NCBI GenBank assembly: GCA_032158295.1
Contig: CM063252.1
Coordinates: forward strand, 16,292,138-16,356,137
DNA: 64,000 nt
Source: Pycnopodia helianthoides
Taxonomy: Eukaryota; Echinodermata; Asteroidea; Forcipulatida; Asteriidae
Direction: 5' to 3'
In this document: one piece after another, positions 59,001-64,000 of the stretch
Position numbering within the stretch: the first letter of the stretch is position 1
How the letters are laid out: each line of letters opens with the position of its first letter
The notes under the pieces: model-generated
Seen by the model: only the letters and a program-made list of their open reading frames with translations
Database searches by the model: none
Told to the model about the DNA's origin: nothing
Translations under genes and position numbers: made by a program

Positions 59001-59275
59001 ATTTTCTCCTGACCCACAGAACGGATTAAGCCCAATTTTTCACAGGTTTGTTGGTTCATGTGGTCGATAATAATGGTTGACCACACAAAACGTGAACACT
59101 GTCTGCGACTATTTTTGTCAGCTCTACCAATCCTGTATAATACCTTTAAGCAAAACTAGTGTTGCTTGATTCTGTTTCCGAATATTGCTTGTTGCGGCTC
59201 ACACTAAAAAGACCAACTTACCATTGATGTGAACAAAAAGTGATAGTAACTTCGTAGCATTTGAACCTCCATTAT
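52748..59275 (-). CDS. GRIK2-like: Kainate-type ionotropic glutamate receptor, 3' part of gene (nine exons, 5' exons outside window)
   Basis: Glutamate-gated cation channel subunit of the plasma membrane, acting at synapses and other excitable membranes as a tetramer. Joining nine exons (59222-59275, 58419-58580, 57836-57997, 57073-57183, 55776-55886, 55035-55247, 54228-54788, 53701-53929, 52748-53073) gives an uninterrupted 642-residue C-terminal part; every intron is GT..AG and all phases agree. Residues here are counted from the first visible codon: end of amino-terminal domain 1-190, ligand-binding S1 about 191-320, M1 327-345, pore loop 373-389, M3 402-422 with [10 protein letters not shown]2 about 440-565, M4 586-610, short tail. 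HPCNP after M1 and the RDEIT region resemble vertebrate GRIK1/2/3 more than GRIK4/5, AMPA or NMDA subunits; which paralogue cannot be decided. A full family member is about 900 residues, so roughly 250-270 N-terminal residues including the signal peptide are missing. No frameshift or stop seen. Confidence 0.95.
53279..53667 (+). mobile_element. TTAA-type MITE, family 1, copy in last receptor intron
   Basis: Bounded by TTAA at both ends with terminal inverted repeats AAGGAACATTACAGAATTGG and a reverse-complement end (here partly decayed, ..aaaatgtaatgttcctttaa). About 389 bp with no coding capacity, and nearly identical along its length to the copies at 22766, 24675, 30946 and 34567. TTAA target duplication plus short inverted ends is the signature of piggyBac-like non-autonomous elements; the parent transposase is not in the window. 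It occupies more than half of the 627-bp intron. Confidence 0.85.
53701..53929 (-). CDS. GRIK2-like: GRIK-like exon: ligand-binding domain S2 (76 aa plus split codon)
   Basis: Residues 459-534 and the first base of 535. [20 protein letters not shown] leads to [13 protein letters not shown], whose Glu 501 binds the ligand amino group, then [20 protein letters not shown]. Cys 513 is the first half of the conserved S2 disulfide. Acceptor ..ttgccacag ends at 53930; donor TTAC|gtaagt starts at 53700, giving the only phase-1 junction in the visible gene. The intron that follows holds a full TTAA MITE ending only 33 bases from this donor. Confidence 0.97.
53994..54020. promoter_or_regulatory. Perfect palindrome with two CACGTG E-boxes in a receptor intron
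   Basis: cagtcacgtgat, three bases, atcacgtgactg. Two GTCACGTGA-type E-boxes face each other inside the intron between the two S2 exons. Binding by bHLH-type factors is an inference; it could equally be the core of a small hairpin element. Confidence 0.35.
54228..54788 (-). CDS. GRIK2-like: GRIK-like exon: S1 end, M1, pore loop, M3 and start of S2 (187 aa)
   Basis: Residues 272-458 form the core of the channel. [20 protein letters not shown] carries the glutamate alpha-carboxylate and amine contacts (P-L-T and Arg 286). M1 spans 327-345 and is followed by [15 protein letters not shown]. The pore loop has [11 protein letters not shown]: the Q/R site is Gln 384, codon CAG at 54450-54452, so the unedited form should pass calcium. 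M3 holds [16 protein letters not shown], the gate. S2 begins with [11 protein letters not shown] and GGSTETFFR, with the Ser-Thr ligand contacts. Acceptor ..ttaacag ends at 54789; donor CGC|gtaagt starts at 54227. Third codon positions are clearly more GC-rich than in neighbouring exons. Confidence 0.98.
55035..55247 (-). CDS. GRIK2-like: GRIK-like exon: ligand-binding domain S1 (71 aa)
   Basis: Residues 201-271. Starts [12 protein letters not shown] and includes [20 protein letters not shown] and [11 protein letters not shown]. These match the family strings 'EPYV', 'GNDRFEGYC(I/V)DLL' and 'WNGMV.EL', which form lobe D1 of the glutamate-binding clamshell. Acceptor ..aactacag ends at 55248; donor AGG|gtgagg starts at 55034. 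Length 213 bp, phase 0/0. The intron begins with a long T-then-G homopolymer run only about 15-40 bases past the donor. Confidence 0.97.
55287..55724 (-). other. Unrecognised 145-codon open frame inside a receptor intron
   Basis: Lies between the 55776-55886 and 55035-55247 exons, so it is intronic. It contains [20 protein letters not shown] and a run of lysines produced by a poly-T stretch on the plus strand. It has no similarity I can name, and its start is arbitrary. A decayed mobile-element fragment is possible. Confidence 0.12.
55776..55886 (-). CDS. GRIK2-like: GRIK-like exon: linker from amino-terminal to ligand-binding domain (37 aa)
   Basis: Residues 164-200: [14 protein letters not shown], then [16 protein letters not shown]. 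The 'G.W' turn and the 'NR(S/T)LIVTTI' strand that opens the S1 half of the ligand-binding domain are both recognisable. Two potential N-glycosylation sites (NAS, NRT). The acceptor ..tttttctcag ends at 55887, chosen because it keeps phase 0; donor ATT|gtaagt starts at 55775. No start codon lies in this frame, so a simple ORF scan misses the exon. Confidence 0.93.
56014..56404 (+). mobile_element. TTAA-type MITE, family 3, in receptor intron
   Basis: TTAA at 56014-56017 and 56401-56404; left end TTAAAGGCACTGTACACTAT, right end ..AAAGGTGTCCAGTGTCTTTA. About 391 bp. Near its centre is a perfect palindrome, gacctcacgcgtgaggtc, embedded in 'gaaatcaa' symmetry. It lies in the 1.19 kb intron between the 57073-57183 and 55776-55886 exons. 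Confidence 0.85.
57073..57183 (-). CDS. GRIK2-like: GRIK-like exon: end of amino-terminal domain (37 aa)
   Basis: Residues 127-163, [14 protein letters not shown] onward. The 'EGLTG.(I/V).F' motif is a family hallmark near the end of the amino-terminal domain. Acceptor ..attaaaatacag ends at 57184; donor CAG|gtacaa starts at 57072. Length 111 bp, phase 0/0. The intron that follows is the largest of the visible ones (about 1.19 kb) and contains a complete TTAA-type MITE at 56014-56404. Confidence 0.94.
57836..57997 (-). CDS. GRIK2-like: GRIK-like exon: amino-terminal domain helix and Cys segment (54 aa)
   Basis: Residues 73-126, beginning [20 protein letters not shown], close to the strongly conserved kainate and AMPA segment 'ALMYDAVHV'. 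The later [13 protein letters not shown] holds the cysteine that in the family pairs within the amino-terminal domain. RNMTV is a potential glycosylation site. Acceptor ..ccaactag ends at 57998; donor AGC|gtgagt starts at 57835. Length 162 bp, phase 0/0, the same size and phase as the exon before it. Confidence 0.95.
58419..58580 (-). CDS. GRIK2-like: GRIK-like exon: amino-terminal domain (54 aa)
   Basis: Residues 19-72. Encodes [20 protein letters not shown] followed by a stretch with [13 protein letters not shown], the end of the amino-terminal-domain second lobe that precedes the conserved 'ALMYDAVHV' helix. NMS and NLT are potential N-glycosylation sites, as expected for an extracellular domain. 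Acceptor ..ctctggcag ends at 58581; donor ACG|gtaagg begins at 58418. Length 162 bp, phase 0 at both ends. The intron on its 5' side (58581-59221) carries a TTAA-type MITE. Confidence 0.93.
58807..59149 (+). mobile_element. TTAA-type MITE, family 4, in receptor intron
   Basis: The right end '..cctgtataatacctttaa' is identical in style to family 2; the left part ('ccctctgaaatgaggtcata', 'cgagaaaactgtatct') differs and is shared with 41472-41762. The left boundary is approximate ('tctaaaggc'). It lies in the intron between the 59222-59275 and 58419-58580 exons. Confidence 0.65.
59222..59275 (-). CDS. GRIK2-like: GRIK-like exon: amino-terminal domain segment (18 aa)
   Basis: First exon visible. 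Residues 1-18 include [14 protein letters not shown], which matches the family segment where a 'TEYYHYIFTT' stretch precedes the loop before the second lobe of the amino-terminal domain. Acceptor is ...gacag at 59276-59280, donor ATG|gtaagt at 59221. Length 54 bp, phase 0 at both ends, and it joins in frame to the next exon ([10 protein letters not shown]). It is short, but the homology and the clean splice sites on both sides make chance unlikely. The coding exons upstream of it are not in the window. Confidence 0.85.
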
Positions 59276-59393
59276 CTGTCAAGAAAACAATTTAACAAAA
59301 AACATCCGTTATTTGTGATTTATAAAAAAGAACACCAGTTTAACTTTGAAGTGACTTCTCTCCTTCGAAATTGTACAATGTATCTCTTTAATA

Positions 59394-59678
59394 TCAGAAT
59401 GCCAGGTATTCCGGAGATTGTTCAACTGCAATCCATTCATTCTGTGCTTTCCCTGGTTTTTTAATTGGATAATCTTTTTGTTTTCCAAACCCATGGCGTG
59501 CGTGCTTCCAACCAGACCAGCTCCGTGGCTTCGACGGATAGAAATGCTCGCGGTATTTCTTGCTGAAACCTAAACCAGTTCGCCCTTGATTGACAATCAC
59601 TTGTGCTGGTGCCTTTGGATGAGAAACAAGTAAACTTGTTGCCTGTTTTTGAGGTCGGAAGCACGCAGTTGTCCTCAT
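59394..59678 (-). other. Unrecognised 94-codon open frame in the receptor's upstream intron
   Basis: Starts ATG AGG ACA and reads through a basic, aromatic-rich middle (KKYREHFYPSKPRSWSGWKH, then FGKQKDYPIKKPGKAQNEW) to a TGA. Composition and codon mix look more protein-like than most frames here, and a 'ctttag' that could be a splice acceptor sits just before the ATG. I do not recognise a family. It could be a nested single-exon gene, a terminal exon of another transcript, or chance. No promoter or poly(A) signal is evident. Confidence 0.22.
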
Positions 59679-62584
59679 CCTAAAGTCCTCTTTTCCTTTT
59701 TAAAGAGTTTCTTCCCGTGAAATTAGTCTCAAATGTTTGAGCCAATATGGAAAATGAGGCCATTCTCGCAATTGGAACGATACGACACGATACGATGTTA
59801 TTGCCAATCACCATTTGTTTTGGAGTACATTATGGAACCATAGCCGCAAAGAGAATATAAATGAACAGTGCGTGCTCAGGGGGTTGACGCACTCTAGCAA
59901 CTCCCGGGTCAGAATTGACCCGGATTTCGATTCCCATGGGGGTCCGGTGACCCATTTTTTTTTTGGGGGGGGGGGTCAGTATGAACTGGAAATCTCTGCG
60001 ACAAAATGATCCGAAACTCTGTCGAGCTGGACGTAGAATCCGAATCAAAATCCAATGGTTTGACCAGTTTCTTGGATCAGCCTGCCCGAGAAATGGGTCA
60101 GGTCCCATGGGACCCTAAATCCGGGTAAATTCTGACTCGGGAGCTCTTTAAGAGTGTATAGTTCCAATGGATGCTTGTTGCTAATTCGACCGGCGGTTTG
60201 AAAGATACAAGTTTACGTGGCCATTTTTAACGATCTATGTGTATTTCTTTTGGTTTGATCGATTTGACGAGTCTTAATAAGGATTGCGTGTTTGGGTAGA
60301 ATTTTCTTCGAGATAGTCGAAAGGTGTCCAAGTTCATTGAACATCAGTCATGATATTTAATTAGTCATCTTGCATAGCATGCCTTTAAAGCATGTCGGGC
60401 GGAGTTTTATCTTAGTGGCTAGCACTCCCCGATTGCTGCATTTTTTTCGTCCGACTTTGCCGTTCTAGCCAATGGACGAAGAAAAAGTTCAGTCGGGGGG
60501 GGGGTTACAGAGCCGTGTAATGAGAGAGTTGCGACATGGACAGACCAGTTGTCTTTAGTCACGTGGCTGCTGGGCGCCATTTTTGGTCCAAAAGTAGCAC
60601 AACCTCATGCGCAGTGTAGTCTAGAATGTATGACACACAGGGACATTGACTCCCAAAATGGCGCCACCAAAATGATTGCGATGGTGACGTCAGATAAATG
60701 GGGTCAATGGCTGGGTCGCCTGACACTGGTATGTAAGAATACAGAGCGCCACCTGTAGTCGGAAGTCAAATAGGCTCACGTGGTAAACCAAGGTTGGACG
60801 AAATAAACCTGGCTCGCACATTAAAAATGCGACAGCAGAACCTCCCAAACAAAACCGATATGGAATACTGTTTGTTTTATTCATTCGCCCAAGGACATAC
60901 AAATCCTTATGACATTCCAGTCGCCTGTAATCACTTGCCTCTATCACACTGACGACACTGTGATTGTCAATTAGAGCTCAATTAATCGTTTTTCCGGCCC
61001 TGTCCAACCATTGTAATGCCGTTTGATTAATACATGTACTCACTATTTAATATAAGAGGTGCAGAGAGCCCACGTCAATCTCTACCCTACTGTCTGTAAT
61101 TAGCTTTCTCATTAGACCCACAGTAGCTCATTAATAACCCGTGTACGTAACGGGGAATTATGTAAGGAATTACAGCTGCGTATAGATCGCTAAAACATTG
61201 TAATTGATAGAGAGGATTCTGGTGGAATTAATTGAGGTCTAGAGCCGATGACCGTTGCAGTAACGTGAACGGAGTGTACAGGTTTTCATCAACACGACTA
61301 TTATTTTTTTCCTCCGTTCAATTCAGCTCAAGAGAATGAAACAAAACATTACTAGTGAGTTCGGTGAGGGCAGTTATTTTAAAAGACTTTTAAGCAAGGC
61401 GTTAAGTGACACGCGATAGACGTGGGCGGAGGACGACCAAAAAACTATATTATAATAATGGCTTCTATAGCGGTATAGTCATAGATCAAGGTTTTAGGTA
61501 CTGTTTGGCCCCGCATGAAGGCCCTGGAAGTGCCACAGAGCTAGACGCTCTGGTTTATCAGACATGAATGTAACAAATAAAAATAAATAGTGAAATTTTA
61601 GTATGAATATATTTTGACATCAAGTTGAATTAAAACAACTGGCAGTAGTTTTTTTCCCGTCATATTCGTTTTCATGTCTCATTGGAAAGACGTAAGCCTT
61701 GTTATCACATAAAAGGCTGTTGAAATAAACAGTGGCACATTGCAAAAAAATATAAACAATAATCTTATCAAATAGTTAATTCACATTTTTATGTTATAAA
61801 GGAAACTAACGTGTAGCATTATGTCAGTCCTTTTTAACCAGGCGACAAAATTAAGCAATTGCAAAATTTGTTTTAGCGTTAAAACGTCTATACTGCACAG
61901 CCCATCAGCAGAGACAATGATTTATTTCTAAAACGGTTTCGTTCAATGAATTTCCAAGGGAAACATTGAATAGATTGCGCTGACGACCATTTACTGGCCG
62001 TTTGCCCGACTGCTCATTGAGATCGATCGTTAAAAAAAGGTAAAAATGTAGACGCAAAGTCCTTTTCATACTAATGTACGGCATTTTTTGTTGCCTGTTT
62101 ATGATTGATTGCAATGGGTATTATTTCAAAATCCGTAACATGTCGAGCTTGAAAACCACTCTGGGGAGCGCCAAACTTTTGAAATGTGAGCAGGGTCCAA
62201 TTTCATGTAATTGCTTCCCATAGAATTCTGCGCTTCCGTATCCATATTGCAATAAAGGGCGTGGCTCTACACGAGCCATACAAGCGAAGGATTCTACGGG
62301 TAAGCAGAGCCACGAGTCAGGTCCAGTATTAAAGTTGCGCACTATGAAAGACTTGACTGGTGGTGTGGTGAACTTATAATGTGTGAATGAATAACAAAAG
62401 AAACGTGTAAGAAGAAACAAAATATCCGGTTGTTTAATATATTCTAATCATTTGTTGAACTTCCGGTTTGGACAGGAAGTAAGTTCACTCAGGAGACCAC
62501 TCTGTACATTGAACAAATTAATGTTATCATTCTTCGCAATTGATGCATAGGTTCAAATCATCACAGCTGTGGTTCACAAGTCTC

Positions 62585-62930
62585 TGTTTACTGCGTTTAT
62601 TCGCAATAATGCTGCGTTTTTCGCAATAGTATTTTGCGCTTAGTAGCAATAATATTGCGTTTTATACCCAACAGTATTTTGCGTTTCTTCGCAACAGAAT
62701 TCCATTCATTCGCAATAGTATTGTGCTCATTCGCAACATACTATTGCGTTTACTTGCAGTATACGTTGCGTTTATTCGCAACAGTATTTTGCGTTTATTC
62801 GCAGTAGTATTGCGTTTATTTGCAATGATACTGAGTTTATTCGCAAAAAGTATTGCGCTCATTCGCAATAAGTATTGCGTTTTATTTGCGACACTATTTA
62901 TCCCATAGTATTTTGCGTTCATCTGCTAAA
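62585..62930. repeat. 22-23 bp tandem repeat 'TTGCGTTTATTCGCAATAGTA'
   Basis: About fifteen copies of 'gcgtttattcgcaata', each partly palindromic (ttgcg ... cgcaa). Frames on both strands across it are artefacts of the repeat. Confidence 0.85.
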
Positions 62931-63182
62931 GGAAAAACAGAACAAAAAAACAACAAGCAAAGAAACACAAGTTATAGCACTACTTTTAGGAGTACAGCGC
63001 AATAATGACACAAATGCTACTCGAGCAGATGAGCTCCTACATTATTGTTACTATTATTTTTAAAACATATGAACATCAGTTTGAATTCCAAATGAAGGGG
63101 CACATCATTTGGCAGTATGACAAAGGGAGGGTCATTTGGGACTAGACACAGAGTACATCGAACTGACTCCATCATGACTATC

Positions 63183-63202
63183 CCCCCCCTTATCTCCCCC
63201 CC

Positions 63203-63239
<37 letters not shown>

Positions 63240-63246
63240 TTCTCTC
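63183..63246. repeat. C-run and (CT)n microsatellite
   Basis: Poly-C tracts followed by about 25 CT steps with two interruptions. Confidence 0.95.
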
Positions 63247-64000
63247 CTGGATGCGTCTATCGTCCAGAACGCCACATTAATACAAATCAAATTAGGCTAA
63301 ATATCGGATCCCTCGCGGTGCTGCGATTAAATGGTAATTTATTACCGTCAAAATAATAAACGACTGTTGCAAAAAAATCTGACGACCGCTGGCAAGACGC
63401 ACCGGAGACGGAATCCTGAAGACGGGAGATTAATTCAGGCTAAAACTAAACTTTAGTGAGTTTCATTAATCTTAAAATAGATCCCCTTGTTTATACGGTA
63501 TAGTGGATTGACAAAAGGTGTAACCATTACGATCGGTATAGTTTGAAGAGGAAGGGAAAAACAACCGCTTCATTAGGTTTTCTCGTAAAAGAACCGATAC
63601 AAGAACCGATTAGGCTTTCTAGAACGGAATTCGTGATTAGTTTCTAGCGGCTGACCTTAAAGGTGTGACTATCAGTTTGTGTGTTTGCCGACATGGTCTG
63701 TCTCAACTGAGAGACTGCATCTGGAACTAATGTGAAACAACAAGCTCCTGGCTGGATCAGACGGTGATTTGAATGATGTTGAAAGTGCATTTTGAAGCTT
63801 TGAATGATATTGAAAGTGCATCTTGACGCATTTCTTGATCAACCACCTACAATATAGACTTGCTCAGAATCACAAAATTATTACTTTCCACTCATTACCG
63901 GTATCGTGTCCTAATTTCAGAATAAACTCGTCCCCTGAAAAACGTCTGAAATATTATAGAACGCAAGTAAAGGGATTTCGGTATGACGTCATCGAAAGCA

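Larger units (their letters stand above)
59276..64000 (-). other. Receptor intron or upstream sequence with no recognisable exon
   Basis: About 4.7 kb on the 5' side of the first visible receptor exon. I searched the minus-strand frames for the earlier amino-terminal-domain motifs (for example a 'VIFDCS' type strand) and saw none, so the next upstream exon is probably beyond 64,000. The stretch holds a degenerate 'CCCGGGTCA' repeat (59903-60146), T/G homopolymers at 59946-59964, a tandem array at 62585-62930, a CT microsatellite at 63183-63246 and one 94-codon frame at 59394-59678. Confidence 0.6.

Noticed and set aside
62662..62922. 86-codon minus frame with 'NKR/RMN' repeats
   Set aside because: Translation of the 22-bp tandem array.
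1..64000. CRISPR array, bacterial operon or phage genes
   Set aside because: The spliced animal gene, intron structure and MITE content show a eukaryotic chromosome; no array has the fixed repeat and unique-spacer pattern of CRISPR.

Overview
The window looks like animal nuclear DNA. It is AT-rich, has almost no long reading frames, holds one spliced gene with GT..AG introns, and is packed with short inverted-repeat elements and minisatellites. The gene is a kainate-type ionotropic glutamate receptor, which places the source among bilaterian animals. The repeat landscape, above all the many TTAA-flanked elements of about 340-390 bp, reminds me of echinoderms and most of all sea stars. That taxon is recollection plus inference; the sequence does not prove it.

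Region by region. 1-9.3 kb: no firm gene. It has two short candidate plus-strand terminal exons, a 1.6 kb inverted-repeat element (5068-6650) with a 94-bp tandem array inside, and smaller inverted-repeat elements. 9.3-22.2 kb: unrecognised candidate plus-strand exons near 9.3, 11.3, 12.1 and 16.3 kb, and several minisatellites (12.9-13.7, 16.0, 20.2-20.7 and 21.6-22.1 kb). 22.7-35 kb: TTAA-type MITEs, a 959-bp TTAA element, a diverged pair of plus-strand blocks with good splice-site edges (about 25.8 and 29.1 kb), and a six-unit array (33.3-33.7 kb) whose units each carry a 3'-splice-site-like and a 5'-splice-site-like motif. 35.2-38.2 kb: a roughly 3 kb structure whose long inverted arms are made of 'AAGATGGCGTCC' units and enclose 1.3 kb of very G-rich satellite. 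38.7-52.7 kb: foldback elements, a 550-bp tandem duplication, hairpin MITEs of a 'GGCTACGGCTA' family, a repeat pair tied to a 42-bp exact direct repeat, and scattered CTCF-like motifs.

52,748-59,275, minus strand: nine consecutive exons encode the last 642 residues of the receptor, in phase throughout: the end of the amino-terminal domain, both halves of the ligand-binding domain, M1, the pore loop, M3, M4 and a short tail. The 5' exons must lie beyond 64,000. From 59,276 to 64,000 I see only intron-like sequence, repeats and one unrecognised 94-codon frame.

The receptor is the only gene whose function can be stated. All catalytic-type contacts expected for glutamate binding are present, and the Q/R site is encoded as glutamine, so the genome-encoded channel should be calcium-permeable. 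Three of its introns carry TTAA-type MITEs.
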